Shown in pieces: positions 39,146-48,517 of a DNA stretch of 64,000 bases (the stretch's first letter is position 1; every line of letters begins with the position of its first letter). The stretch spans positions 1-64,000 of the forward strand of contig CAZAJT010000001.1 of NCBI GenBank assembly GCA_964485585.1, read 5' to 3'. The DNA is from CAZAJT01 sp964485585. GTDB taxonomy: Bacteria; Patescibacteriota; Microgenomatia; UBA1406; GWC2-37-13. The notes under the pieces were generated by a model that did no database searches, had not been told where the DNA came from, and saw only the letters and a list, made by a program, of their open reading frames with translations. The position numbers and the translations under genes were made by a program.

Positions 39146-40418
39146 ATATTTTACGTAAATCTTTTACCGTTCTTATATTTTTAGAAGAATACACCGTTTG
39201 AAACGTAAGTCTTCTTGCTTCAGAAATTATTTTTTCTTCAAAGGGGATCATGCGTATCTCTCCTAGTAATCCAACCTCTCCAATAAATAATGTTTTTGTG
39301 GGTAATGCGACATTTTTAATAGACGATATAATCGCCGCGATGATCCCTAGGTCAGCGGCAGTTGATTTAATATCAACACCTCCGACTACATTTACATAAA
39401 TATCAAAAGTATCAAGAGAAAGATTTAAGTTTTTTCTGAGAACAGCAAGCAAAAGCAACACTTTATTGTAATCCACTCCTTTTACCACCCTTCTTGGTAT
39501 TGCGAGCATAGTGTTTGATGCAAGTGCCTGAATCTCAAAAAATAATGGACGCTTTCCTTCAATGATGCCAACAATTGCTTTTCCCGAAACTTTCTCATTA
39601 CTCTGGTCCAAAAAGGCGAGAGGATTATCGACCGCTACGAGTCCTTCATTCTTCATCTCAAAAATACCGATTTCTTCTGTTGACCCAAACCGATTTTTTT
39701 GTGCTCTCAAAACCCGAAAATGTGATACTTTTTCACCTTCGAAAGAAAGCACCACGTCAACCATATGTTCCAATGTTTTTGGTCCGGCGATGTCGCCTTC
39801 TTTTGTGACGTGGCCGACGATAATGATCGGAATATGTTTTGTTTTCGCCATCTTAATAAGTTGACTTGTCGTTTCTCTCAACTGAGTTATTGCGCCAGAT
39901 GGACTATCAATCATCTTAGAGTATATTGTTTGAACGGAATCAACAACGACAATATCAATTTTTTTCTCAAGATCTTCAACACCTTCAATAATACCTTCAA
40001 CCTGTAGCGTATCAGAGAAAAGGAAATGACTCAGATCAGTCTTTAATCGGCTTGCCCGATCTTTCACCTGTCCTGCGGTTTCTTCTCCGGAAATATACAG
40101 AACGGTTAGATTTTGCAGTGATTGTAAGAGTAGGGTTGACTTGCCGATTCCCGGCTCTCCTGTTAATAGAATCACAGCTCCCGGGATAATCCCTCCACCT
40201 ACTACTCGATCAAATTCAAATATTCCAGTACTTTTCCTTCCTTTCACAATAGACTGTGTTTTGGATAAAGGAGTTATCGATAATTTCGCTACCGACTCTT
40301 TGGATTTTCGCTCTTTTCCCCCCCGCTGTTCTTTGAGGGTGTTCCATTGTCCACAGTCAGGACAACGCCCCATCCATGATGCGGTACCGAATCCACAGTT
40401 TGAGCAAACGTATAACAT
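39135..40418 (-). CDS. radA: DNA repair protein RadA
   Basis: A 427-residue RecA-like branch-migration helicase. The N-terminal C4 zinc finger is CSNCGFGTASWMGRCPDC (residues 5-22). Walker A is GEPGIGKSTLLLQ, and KNRFGS is the RadA-specific motif. The C-terminal Lon-like domain has VVGGVDIKSTAADLGIIAAI. Length is slightly short but complete. It lies 24 bp downstream of argS in the same direction. Confidence 0.95.
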   Translation of the reverse strand: MLYVCSNCGFGTASWMGRCPDCGQWNTLKEQRGGKERKSKESVAKLSITPLSKTQSIVKGRKSTGIFEFDRVVGGGIIPGAVILLTGEPGIGKSTLLLQSLQNLTVLYISGEETAGQVKDRASRLKTDLSHFLFSDTLQVEGIIEGVEDLEKKIDIVVVDSVQTIYSKMIDSPSGAITQLRETTSQLIKMAKTKHIPIIIVGHVTKEGDIAGPKTLEHMVDVVLSFEGEKVSHFRVLRAQKNRFGSTEEIGIFEMKNEGLVAVDNPLAFLDQSNEKVSGKAIVGIIEGKRPLFFEIQALASNTMLAIPRRVVKGVDYNKVLLLLAVLRKNLNLSLDTFDIYVNVVGGVDIKSTAADLGIIAAIISSIKNVALPTKTLFIGEVGLLGEIRMIPFEEKIISEARRLTFQTVYSSKNIRTVKDLRKIFTP

Positions 40419-40442
40419 AGCATTTATGTCCCCGATCTTAAA

Positions 40443-42164
40443 TTACATTCTCTCGACAACTTCAATTCCCAGAAGATGCAATCCATTTTTCAGAATTTGC
40501 GCCGTAGCATTTGTTATTACCAATCGTAACTGTCTTTGTTCATCTTTTGCCTTGAGAATCGGATATTTCTGATAAAAAAGATTATATCGTTGGGCTAAGC
40601 TATAGAGATAGTTACAAATAAGATGAGGGGAGAGCGATTGGGTTGCTTCAACTACAATTTCTGGAAAGTAAATTACTGTACGAGTTAGCAATAATTCCTC
40701 ACTGCCTATATTACCTTGAGATAGCGATGTCTGAATACCAGCATCACCCGCATTTCTTAAGACCGATCGACAACGTGCGTAGGTGTATTGCAGATAGGGA
40801 CCGGAATTTCCTTCAAACGCCAGCGATTCGTCAAAATCAAAAATGACATCTTTTCCGATACTCGATTTCAATAACGAATATTTTACTGCTGCAATCGAGA
40901 CTTTTTCACTTACAGTATCAATGTCCTCAGGAGATATTTTATTACTTTTCTCAATAATATTTTTGAGTCTCAGTTTGGTTTCATTAAGCAAAGATTCACC
41001 AGTAATAATATTGCCTTTTCTGCTTGACATCTTACCCTCTGGAAGGCGTACCATACCATGCGATATGTGTTTGGTTTTTTTTCGTAGCTCAGGATTGAGA
41101 AACTCGAGTACCTTCAAAACAACCTGAAAGTATTCATTGATTTCGTTACCGGTGACAACAATAGATATATCGTAAGGGAACTGTTCATGTTTCATTGGGG
41201 CTAAAGCTAGGTCTTTAGCCTCATACGTTGGTAATCCAAGAGAGTTGATAAATACACGAGTATGCAGACCGTATTTTTCACCTCTAAATATAGTTGCGCC
41301 GTCACTTTGTTCAAAGAGATCTGCATGCTTTTTTACAATTTGCAATCCTCGCTCGCCAACTTCCCGTTCAAAAAAGTAGTAATCAAACGATGTTCCGAGT
41401 CGTTTGTAAATCGTCTCAAAATATTCCAGACTCCACTGGCGACCCTTCTGGTACAGTTCCTGAATCTCAGAATCAAGCGCGTAGATCTTTTTATTCAGCA
41501 GTTTTGTTTCTTCCTGAACTGTTTCGTCTTTTTCATATTGCTGGGTACCAAACGCATAGGCTTCTCCCATGAATCTCACCCGTTCTTGGAGATGTTTCCT
41601 TTGTAAATCTTCAAGCGAAATATTCTCATCATGCATTTTTCTTTGCATTCCCCAGATAGATTTTGCCACATGCATCCCAACGTCGCCCTGATAATTTGCC
41701 CTCTTCACGTTGGCGCCAACCGCCTCGTGCAGTCGAACGAGCGATTCTCCTACGATATTGCTATAAAGATGGCCTATATGAAACTCTTTAAAAGGGTTCG
41801 GGTCGGTATATTCGACCATGACATTCTCCCCTGCGAATAACTGACTTCTCCCATAAGAATCCGTAGATTTTAGGATCGAATGAAGTCTCTCCAGTAGAGT
41901 CTGTTGGGAAACCCAGAAATTAATAAACCCGGGTTTTATCACATCAATTTTTTCTATAAGGTTATTATCAGCGGTGTTTTTTTTAATTTCCAAAGCGACC
42001 TCAATCGGGTTACGCTTCAACGTTTTAGAAACTTTAAGCGCAATACTTGTTGAGTAATCGCCAAAATCAGGATTCGCCGGTCGTTCCAACTCAACCTTTT
42101 CTTCCGTCACACCGACTCTAACAAGCGCCTCCTGTAATTTTTCTAAGATTTTATCTCTAATCAT
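40443..42164 (-). CDS. argS: Arginyl-tRNA synthetase
   Basis: A 573-residue class I synthetase. The N-terminal Add-1 domain (MIRDKILEKLQEALVRVGVTEEKVELERPANPDFGDYST) is followed by the HIGH motif in NPFKEFHIGHLYSN. The KMSKS-like loop appears as GKMSSRKGNI, with KMSS preserved. The C-terminal DALR anticodon-binding domain has YLQYTYARCRSVLRNAG. The ATG at 42164 is chosen because the family N-terminus begins there; an in-frame upstream start (42314) overlaps the divergent PEGA gene. Confidence 0.95.
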   Translation of the reverse strand: MIRDKILEKLQEALVRVGVTEEKVELERPANPDFGDYSTSIALKVSKTLKRNPIEVALEIKKNTADNNLIEKIDVIKPGFINFWVSQQTLLERLHSILKSTDSYGRSQLFAGENVMVEYTDPNPFKEFHIGHLYSNIVGESLVRLHEAVGANVKRANYQGDVGMHVAKSIWGMQRKMHDENISLEDLQRKHLQERVRFMGEAYAFGTQQYEKDETVQEETKLLNKKIYALDSEIQELYQKGRQWSLEYFETIYKRLGTSFDYYFFEREVGERGLQIVKKHADLFEQSDGATIFRGEKYGLHTRVFINSLGLPTYEAKDLALAPMKHEQFPYDISIVVTGNEINEYFQVVLKVLEFLNPELRKKTKHISHGMVRLPEGKMSSRKGNIITGESLLNETKLRLKNIIEKSNKISPEDIDTVSEKVSIAAVKYSLLKSSIGKDVIFDFDESLAFEGNSGPYLQYTYARCRSVLRNAGDAGIQTSLSQGNIGSEELLLTRTVIYFPEIVVEATQSLSPHLICNYLYSLAQRYNLFYQKYPILKAKDEQRQLRLVITNATAQILKNGLHLLGIEVVERM

Positions 42165-42234
42165 GTGGTTATTATGATACCATAATGAACCTTGCAATAC
42201 GAAGAATCGTTTTTTACAATTAATAAGCTTATAT

Positions 42235-43101
42235 ATGGGAAGAAAACTATTCTTATTAGGTTTTTTATGCTTGCTTTTTCTCGGATTTGTTGGTTTTAAG
42301 TTTATCCTTCTCAATGCTCAGGATACCTTCGGAAAGATCCGTGTTGTTTCTTCTCCTTCGTCTACGATATTCATTGATAATATTGCGGTTGGAAAAACAC
42401 CTTATGAAGAAAAAATCAAGATTGGGGAATATCTTGTCAAATTAATTCCCGAAGCCACTGCTACTCAAACAGCATCATGGCAGGGGAAAGTACGCATCTT
42501 CAAAAATGCTCTTTCTTACATCAATAGAGAGCTTGGTCCCACCGATCTCGCCTCTGCCGGAGAGATACTGACAGTCACAAAAATGGAAAAAACCACGAAT
42601 CCAAACTACGGGGAAATATTTATAGAAACAGAACCGAGCGGCTCGATTGTATATCTGGATAATGATGAAAAAGGAGTTTCGCCAGCGATATTAGCAGATG
42701 TGGTAAAAGGAGACCACGAATTATCAGTATTTATGCCAGGGTTTTTACGACGGACCGAAAAGATTAAAGTAGAACCAGGGTATCGGGTAAACACGCATTT
42801 TAAGCTCGCGATCGACCCGAATCAGCAAAAAATTCCTACAGACGAACCGGCGGAGGAAGCTACTAAAAGCGCTACCCAAAGCTCTACTACTAACAAGTTT
42901 CTCATCACTATAAAAGACACGCCAACCGGTTTCCTCCGGGTGCGGGAAGAGCCATCGATATCTGCTTCAGAATCCGGGAGAGTAAAGCCGGGAGACACCT
43001 TTGACTTACTGGATGAAAAAGAAGGGTGGTATAAGATTGTGTTTGAGAAAAATAAACAAGGGTGGGTATATTCGCAATATGCCGATAAAGAGAAGAAATA
43101 A
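42235..43101 (+). CDS. PEGA-domain and SH3-domain surface protein
   Basis: A 288-residue protein with an N-terminal membrane helix (LFLLGFLCLLFLGFVGFKFI). Two PEGA-like beta domains follow (GKIRVVSSPSSTIFIDNIAVGKTPYEEKI and GEIFIETEPSGSIVYLDNDEKGVSPAI), then a linker rich in T, S and E, then an SH3b-like domain (LRVREEPSISASESGRVKPGDTFDLLD). PEGA and bacterial SH3 domains are usually extracytoplasmic, the latter often binding cell-wall peptides, so a cell-envelope role is inferred. It lies divergent to argS and converges with the glycosyltransferase gene. Confidence 0.85.
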   Translation: MGRKLFLLGFLCLLFLGFVGFKFILLNAQDTFGKIRVVSSPSSTIFIDNIAVGKTPYEEKIKIGEYLVKLIPEATATQTASWQGKVRIFKNALSYINRELGPTDLASAGEILTVTKMEKTTNPNYGEIFIETEPSGSIVYLDNDEKGVSPAILADVVKGDHELSVFMPGFLRRTEKIKVEPGYRVNTHFKLAIDPNQQKIPTDEPAEEATKSATQSSTTNKFLITIKDTPTGFLRVREEPSISASESGRVKPGDTFDLLDEKEGWYKIVFEKNKQGWVYSQYADKEKK

Positions 43102-43106
43102 TTCTT

Positions 43107-44252
43107 CTATCTTTGTCGTCTCCATATCACTTTATTGTAGACAATGTATGAGTAAGGAATGACCAAAAGAACAATGATGAAGATCTTATACAGAATCCAT
43201 GAATGAAAGGGAAAATTTACCGTGGGGAACCGAATGACGTAGTCCCCAAACACTTTCAAAGCCAAAAGCATACCAATCCATTGAATAAAGATCGATCCTG
43301 ATGCAACAATGTTGAATGCCAACAATTTTCGTATATAGGTAAAAATTCCTCCCGCAATTTTTTTATGAGCAAAACTCCAGAAATTATTGAGCAGAAAGTT
43401 GGAGACTATGGTGATTTCTGCACTCATGGCGTTGGCAGTAGGTTTCGCAATACCCAACGAATAGATAAAGAAGTATGCAAAAGTGAAATCAATGATGAAA
43501 CCAACTGATCCAACGATAATAAACTTAACAAATGATGAATGGGTAAAAACATAGAGGAGCGTTTGAATAATGGTCTGAAGAGAGTTAATCTTTGATTGGC
43601 CATACGTCCTATCTTTAAACCGTATTGGAGTTTCAGCTATGATAGCGTGTTTCTTGAGAGCAAAGTCTAGGAGTGCAACCTGAAATACATAGCCTGTGTA
43701 GTTTCGGATATGAGGAATGGATTCCTTGATAATCCATGATTTAATTGCTCTATATCCTCCCGTCCAGTCAGTAATTCGTGGCTTGGCAAACAGAATGCGA
43801 ATGACAATATTCCCGAGCACTGACAAAATTTTGCGGTGTATGCCCCAGTTGCTGGGAATGGAACCGTATTTTGTGTAACGTGAGCCAAGAACAAAATCAG
43901 CTCCTTGTTCAATTTCTTTAAGAAAATCAGGAATTTTCTTAGGATCGTGAGATAAGTCAGCGTCCATCTCGAAGATTAAATACGGATGCAGTTTTTCTAA
44001 AGCGTGATTAAATCCATGTATATACGCTTTCCCTAATCCTTCCCTCCTTGTTTGAATAAGATGCACTCTCTGGTAGTTTTTCTGAAGCTCTTTAATAGTT
44101 GCGATCGTGCTATCTATGGATTCACTGTCTACAACCAGCACGTGTATCTCCCAATTTTGATTTGCTTTCGTATAAAGGAATATAGATTCTATAAGTTCCT
44201 TGATGGTCCCGGATTCGTTGATGGTAGGAAGAATAATAACTGCTTTTTTCAT
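43107..44252 (-). CDS. Polyprenyl-phosphate glycosyltransferase (DPM1-like GT2) fused to GtrA domain
   Basis: A 381-residue protein with two domains. Residues 1-235 are a GT2 family dolichol-phosphate-mannose-synthase-like transferase (AVIILPTINESGTIKELI, DSESIDST, MDADLSHDP with the D-x-D). Residues 240-370 are a GtrA-like domain with four membrane helices (FVKFIIVGSVGFIIDFTFAYFF). Such fusions load a sugar on undecaprenyl phosphate and help flip it. It is the last gene of the sugar-nucleotide operon and overlaps the UDP-xylose synthase by 4 bp. The transferred sugar is unknown. Confidence 0.9.
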   Translation of the reverse strand: MKKAVIILPTINESGTIKELIESIFLYTKANQNWEIHVLVVDSESIDSTIATIKELQKNYQRVHLIQTRREGLGKAYIHGFNHALEKLHPYLIFEMDADLSHDPKKIPDFLKEIEQGADFVLGSRYTKYGSIPSNWGIHRKILSVLGNIVIRILFAKPRITDWTGGYRAIKSWIIKESIPHIRNYTGYVFQVALLDFALKKHAIIAETPIRFKDRTYGQSKINSLQTIIQTLLYVFTHSSFVKFIIVGSVGFIIDFTFAYFFIYSLGIAKPTANAMSAEITIVSNFLLNNFWSFAHKKIAGGIFTYIRKLLAFNIVASGSIFIQWIGMLLALKVFGDYVIRFPTVNFPFHSWILYKIFIIVLLVIPYSYIVYNKVIWRRQR

Positions 44253-45193
44253 GCAAATCGCTCCTTAAAATAGGCAATGGTTTTTTGGAGTCCTTTTTCC
44301 AATGATACCTGAGGATTCCATCCTAATAAGCGCTTCGCTTTTGTGATGTCTGGTTTTCTTTTCTTTGGGTCGTCAGAATCAATAGGCTGAAAGATGATTT
44401 TCGACTGCGTTTTCGTCATGATTTGTACAATGCTTGCAAGCTCATTTATTGTTTTTTCGTCTGGGTTGCCCACATTAATAACTTCTCCGTCTATGTTTGG
44501 TATCTTTGCAAGTAGGACAATAGCGCGTACCATATCATCAACATAACAGAACGAACGGGTTTGTGTACCGTCTCCGTATACCGTGACTGGCTGATTAGTG
44601 ATCGATTGCATGATGAAATTTGAAATAACACGTCCGTCATCTTTTTCCATATTCGGTCCATACGTATTAAAAATTCTTGCGATTCTTAGCGGCAGGTGAT
44701 ACTTTCGAAAATATGCTATGGTAAGAGCTTCGGCAAATCGTTTTGCCTCATCATAACAAGAACGTATCCCAACGGGATTGACGTTTCCCCAATATTCCTC
44801 AGTTTGGGGATGTATCAGAGGATCGCCGTAGGCTTCTGAAGTTGAAGCCTCCACAAAGATAGTGCGGGGAGAATTTTTGCAGAATTCCAATAATTTTTGG
44901 GTGCCTAAAGCATTAGTCATCAGTGTTTCTATCGAGTGTTTTTTATACTGAACAGGAGATGCCGGAGACGCTAAATTATAAACTATGCTGATAGACGGAA
45001 GCTGAGAGTAATCAAATTCTGCAATGTCAGCTTTAAAAAAAATGGCACGATTGGTTGCAACAAGAGATTTAATGTTTTCTTCAGAGCCAGTAATCAGATT
45101 ATCTATGATAAATACTGTATCGTTTTGATCACTATGATAGCTGGCAAGATTTGATCCGATGAAGCCGGCGCCTCCTGTAATTACTATATTCAT
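44249..45193 (-). CDS. UDP-glucuronate decarboxylase (UDP-xylose synthase)-like epimerase
   Basis: A 314-residue extended short-chain dehydrogenase. NAD-binding GGAGFIGSNLAS is at the N-terminus, and the active-site Tyr/Lys are in RSCYDEAKRFAEAL. The segments YNLASPASPVQYKKHSIETL and EASTSEAYGDPLIHPQTEEYWGNVNPVG are typical of UDP-glucuronate decarboxylases, which make UDP-xylose. It sits 5 bp downstream of the UDP-glucose dehydrogenase gene, which makes its presumed substrate. A closely related UDP-sugar epimerase remains possible. Confidence 0.85.
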   Translation of the reverse strand: MNIVITGGAGFIGSNLASYHSDQNDTVFIIDNLITGSEENIKSLVATNRAIFFKADIAEFDYSQLPSISIVYNLASPASPVQYKKHSIETLMTNALGTQKLLEFCKNSPRTIFVEASTSEAYGDPLIHPQTEEYWGNVNPVGIRSCYDEAKRFAEALTIAYFRKYHLPLRIARIFNTYGPNMEKDDGRVISNFIMQSITNQPVTVYGDGTQTRSFCYVDDMVRAIVLLAKIPNIDGEVINVGNPDEKTINELASIVQIMTKTQSKIIFQPIDSDDPKKRKPDITKAKRLLGWNPQVSLEKGLQKTIAYFKERFA

Positions 45194-45198
45194 ACCAT

Positions 45199-46497
45199 TT
45201 ATCCAACTAGTTTTCTTCCTGTGGAGATATAAGTAAAACCAAGTTTCTTTACAGAATCAGGCTGATAGATATTCCTTCCGTCTATAATAATAGGGTCTTT
45301 CATAAGAGATTTCACTTTCTGCAAGTCGGCCTGCTTAAACTCATTCCATTCAGTAAGGATACAGAGAACGTTCGCGTTACTAACGCAGTCATACATGTTG
45401 TCTGAATACCGTATCTTTTCTCCGAATAGTTTTCTAATATTTTCTTCTGCTGCGGCATCATATGTTGCAATCCGATAGCCTCGATTTAGCAGTTCTTGGA
45501 TAATAAACTGCGAAGAAGCTGCACGGATATCATCGGTGTCCGGTTTAAAACTCAATCCCCAAATGGCGATAGATTTTCCTTTGGTGTTGATAAGTATTTT
45601 TTCAAGAAAATTTTTTCGAGCATCTTCGTTTATTTTTTCTACCGTCTCCAACAATGTAGCGTCAATACCAAAACTTTTTCCGGTATGAATGAGAGCGTTT
45701 ACATCTTTTGGCAAACATGAGCCGCCATAGCCGACGCCGGGGTACATGAAGATTCTTCCGATTCGTTTATCTAATCCAACCGCATCAAGCACGGTTTCAA
45801 CATCGGCGCCGGTTTTCTCGCAATAAAAAGATATAAGATTTGCAAACGATATCTTTGTAGCAAGCATTGCGTTTGCTGTATACTTAATGAGTTCTGCTGA
45901 AGCAAGATCGGTAATCACCCGTTCGCCAGATAAGGGTTTATGAAGCTCAAGAAGTAAGTTTATTGCTTTTTTGTTGTCTGAGCCAATGACGACTCTATCG
46001 GGATGGAGAGTATCTGTAAGAGCGGTGCCTTCACGAAGGAATTCAGGGCAAGACGCAATGCCAACTTCAGCATTCGAAGGCTTCTTTTTAAGAAGAATTT
46101 CTTCAACTTTTTTATTGGTGCCCACGAGTACCGTGCTTTTGCATGATACGACAGTAAAGCCTTTTTTTAGATGTTTTCCGATTTGAGTCGCAACCTCAAA
46201 TACAGCGCTTAAGTCTGCTTCACCATTTTTTGCAGGAGGCGTGCCAACGGTAATAAAAACAATATCTGATTGCCCAATTGCCTTTTCGTAATTAAGTACA
46301 AAATGAAGTCGCTGTGCTCTGAGATTTTTTTCAAGCAGTTCTTTTAATCCCGGTTCATAGATAATGGGGTCGCCTTGCTTCAACTGTTCAATTTTTTTCT
46401 TCGTGTGTCCGATGACCCAGACATCATTACCAAAATCTGCAAATACACACGCGGTCACCAATCCCACATATCCATGTCCTATAATTGAAAGCGTCAT
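45199..46497 (-). CDS. ugd: UDP-glucose 6-dehydrogenase
   Basis: A 432-residue enzyme that oxidises UDP-glucose twice to UDP-glucuronate with NAD. The N-terminal Rossmann part has GHGYVGLVTACVFADFGNDV. The catalytic cysteine is in PGVGYGGSCLPKDVNAL. The SCPEFLREGTAL segment and the C-terminal WGLSFKPDTDDIRAASS are also typical. Length is normal. It is between rmlD and the UDP-xylose synthase-like gene in a same-strand operon. Confidence 0.95.
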   Translation of the reverse strand: MTLSIIGHGYVGLVTACVFADFGNDVWVIGHTKKKIEQLKQGDPIIYEPGLKELLEKNLRAQRLHFVLNYEKAIGQSDIVFITVGTPPAKNGEADLSAVFEVATQIGKHLKKGFTVVSCKSTVLVGTNKKVEEILLKKKPSNAEVGIASCPEFLREGTALTDTLHPDRVVIGSDNKKAINLLLELHKPLSGERVITDLASAELIKYTANAMLATKISFANLISFYCEKTGADVETVLDAVGLDKRIGRIFMYPGVGYGGSCLPKDVNALIHTGKSFGIDATLLETVEKINEDARKNFLEKILINTKGKSIAIWGLSFKPDTDDIRAASSQFIIQELLNRGYRIATYDAAAEENIRKLFGEKIRYSDNMYDCVSNANVLCILTEWNEFKQADLQKVKSLMKDPIIIDGRNIYQPDSVKKLGFTYISTGRKLVG

Positions 46498-46528
46498 AAG
46501 CTCTTATGATATAAAAAAATAGCCATAA

Positions 46529-47368
46529 TTACAATATCTTATTTTTCATGATAGCGAGTCCCTCTGCAAAAGAGCGCATCCGGTGAAAGTTATTTTTTTT
46601 GGAGACAATGTGTGAAAGTTTGGGACGAATCAGATTATTTTTGTAATACTTTTCAAATGTGGTTTTCTCAATGAGTGATGTATCAAGTTGAAACATTTTT
46701 GCTATGAGAAGCGCACTATCAAATGATGAGAGAACCTGTGAGCCGACAAGGTGAAAAATTTCTGGAGAAAAATGTTTAATAAGATGTTCTAGTCCAAAAG
46801 CAATGTCATCAATGTAAGTTGGTGTTATAAGAGAGTCCTCAATCATAGTAAGTTTTCTCCCTTGCTCTAAGAGGTATTTGAGCGAACGGACAAAATCTTT
46901 TTTTTCCGCTGGAGAATTACCATACGGATATGCAATTCGAACTATCATACTGTTATTTTTTACCACCTCTTCTCCTTCAAATTTCGTCTGTCCATAATAA
47001 CCAACGGGATTCGGTCTACTCGTTTCGTCATAAGGCGGATTCGTGCCATCAAACACGAAGTCTGTTGAGATGTAGATGAATTTTTTATTTCTGTTAGCGA
47101 CACACTCAAATAAATTCCTCGTACCTTCAACATTGATTCTGTATGTGAGTTTACGTTCCTGCTCTGCCTTATCAACATTGGTGTATGCTGCAAGGTGCAG
47201 AAGTATATCATATTGAATGCCGTTTAAGAATTTCCAAACACTGTCTCGATCGGTAATATCAATTTCTTCTTGCAGAAGCGGCCTGAACTGGATGGTGTCT
47301 TGAAGAAGCGCTACTATGCGTGAACCAACTAATCCTGTTGATCCGGTGATCGCTATTTTAAGTACCAT
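46529..47368 (-). CDS. rmlD: RmlD-type dTDP-4-dehydrorhamnose reductase
   Basis: A 279-residue NAD(P)-dependent SDR of the RmlD subgroup. It has the GSTGLVGSRIVALL binding loop, DILLHLAAYTNVDKAEQE, STDFVFDGTNPPYDE and the catalytic Tyr/Lys in YYGQTKFEGE. The start overlaps the 3' end of rmlB by 11 bp. rmlA and rmlC, needed for a full dTDP-rhamnose pathway, are not in this window, so the exact product (dTDP-rhamnose or another 6-deoxysugar) is not settled. Confidence 0.88.
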   Translation of the reverse strand: MVLKIAITGSTGLVGSRIVALLQDTIQFRPLLQEEIDITDRDSVWKFLNGIQYDILLHLAAYTNVDKAEQERKLTYRINVEGTRNLFECVANRNKKFIYISTDFVFDGTNPPYDETSRPNPVGYYGQTKFEGEEVVKNNSMIVRIAYPYGNSPAEKKDFVRSLKYLLEQGRKLTMIEDSLITPTYIDDIAFGLEHLIKHFSPEIFHLVGSQVLSSFDSALLIAKMFQLDTSLIEKTTFEKYYKNNLIRPKLSHIVSKKNNFHRMRSFAEGLAIMKNKIL

Positions 47369-48368
47369 ACTGTTGTTTATAGTAATTTATGTATTCTCCG
47401 GACTTTATTCGTTTCCACCAGTTTTCATGAGTTTTGTACCATTCTATTGTTTTCTTAAGTCCATCTTCCAATGTGTGTCGTGGTTGCCAAGCGAGTTCAT
47501 TATGCATTTTGCTCCAATCAATTGCGTATCTGCGATCGTGTCCAGGTCGGTCCTTGACAAACTCGATGAGGTTTTCGTCTTCTCCCATAAGAGTGAGCGT
47601 CGCTTTTATCAACTCAAGATTCGAAATCTCGTCGTGCCGTCCACCAATAAGATAAGTTTTACCAACTTCTCCTTTCTGAATAATACAATCAATAGCTTCA
47701 CAGTGGTCTTCAACATACAACCAATCTCTTATATAGAGTCCGTCTCCATAAATTGGTACTTTTTTCCCTTCGAGAATATTTGTAATTGCAAGTGGTAGTA
47801 ATTTTTCCGGAAACATATACGGACCATAGTTATTTGAACAGTTTGATAGCGTATAAGGAAGGTTGTAGGTGGTGCCATAGGCGCGTACCAAATGGTCAGC
47901 CGCAGCTTTTGACGCTGAATAGGGACTGCGGGGGTTATAGCAAGTAATTTCATTAAATTTCTCATCTCGATTGAGCGATAATGCACCAAATACTTCATCG
48001 GTTGAAATATGATGAAATCGTCTTACATTGTTTTTTAACGCTGCTTCAAGAAGAGTGATTGTACCCTCAATGTTTGTTTTAATAAAGGGCGCGGGGTTGA
48101 GGATTGAGCGATCAACATGAGATTCTGCCGCAAAATGTACAACGATATCAATGTCGCGCATAAGCGTATCTACCAGCTTACCATCGCAAATATCTCCTTT
48201 TACAAATGTGTAACTGGAGTTATGTTCGATATCCTTGAGGTTTTCTAAGTTGCCGGCGTAGGTAAGTTTGTCTAGATTCACGACGGAATCATTGGGATAT
48301 TTTTTGAGCCAGTAGAGCACGAAGTTTGAACCGATAAATCCAGCTCCGCCAGTCACCAAAAGTCTCAT
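47358..48368 (-). CDS. rmlB: dTDP-glucose 4,6-dehydratase
   Basis: A 336-residue extended SDR converting dTDP-glucose to dTDP-4-keto-6-deoxyglucose. The nucleotide loop GGAGFIGSNFVLYWL, FAAESHVDRSI, STDEVFG and YSASKAAADHLVRAYGTTY (catalytic Tyr/Lys) are all present, as is the substrate-binding NCSNNYGPYMFPEKLLPL. It is the first gene of the sugar operon. The gap to miaB (48369-48473) holds a GGATCCTAGATCCTAG palindromic word repeat and a REP element. Confidence 0.95.
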   Translation of the reverse strand: MRLLVTGGAGFIGSNFVLYWLKKYPNDSVVNLDKLTYAGNLENLKDIEHNSSYTFVKGDICDGKLVDTLMRDIDIVVHFAAESHVDRSILNPAPFIKTNIEGTITLLEAALKNNVRRFHHISTDEVFGALSLNRDEKFNEITCYNPRSPYSASKAAADHLVRAYGTTYNLPYTLSNCSNNYGPYMFPEKLLPLAITNILEGKKVPIYGDGLYIRDWLYVEDHCEAIDCIIQKGEVGKTYLIGGRHDEISNLELIKATLTLMGEDENLIEFVKDRPGHDRRYAIDWSKMHNELAWQPRHTLEDGLKKTIEWYKTHENWWKRIKSGEYINYYKQQYGT

Positions 48369-48432
48369 TCGGATATTGTACCAGAAATAGATCTTGGATC
48401 CTAGATCCTAGAACTTATATCAAAGCCTCCCC

Positions 48433-48517
48433 TGTCATTTCGAACGAAGCGTTAGCGCAGTGAGAAATCTCTTTTAACCGAGATTTCTCGCCGCACTTCG
48501 TTTGGCTCGAAATGACA
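48433..48517. repeat. REP/MITE-like palindrome, GTCATTTCGAACG type, invading miaB
   Basis: TGTCATTTCGAACGAAGCG pairs with the right arm CTTCGTTTGGCTCGAAATGACA; GAGAAATCTC and GAGATTTCTC form the inner stem. Its right half lies inside the miaB reading frame and encodes the last 14 residues and the stop codon of that protein. Confidence 0.85.

Noticed and set aside
42165..42314. N-terminal extension of ArgRS by 50 residues
   Set aside because: The extra residues are lysine/asparagine-rich and overlap the divergent PEGA gene. The family N-terminus begins at the ATG at 42164.
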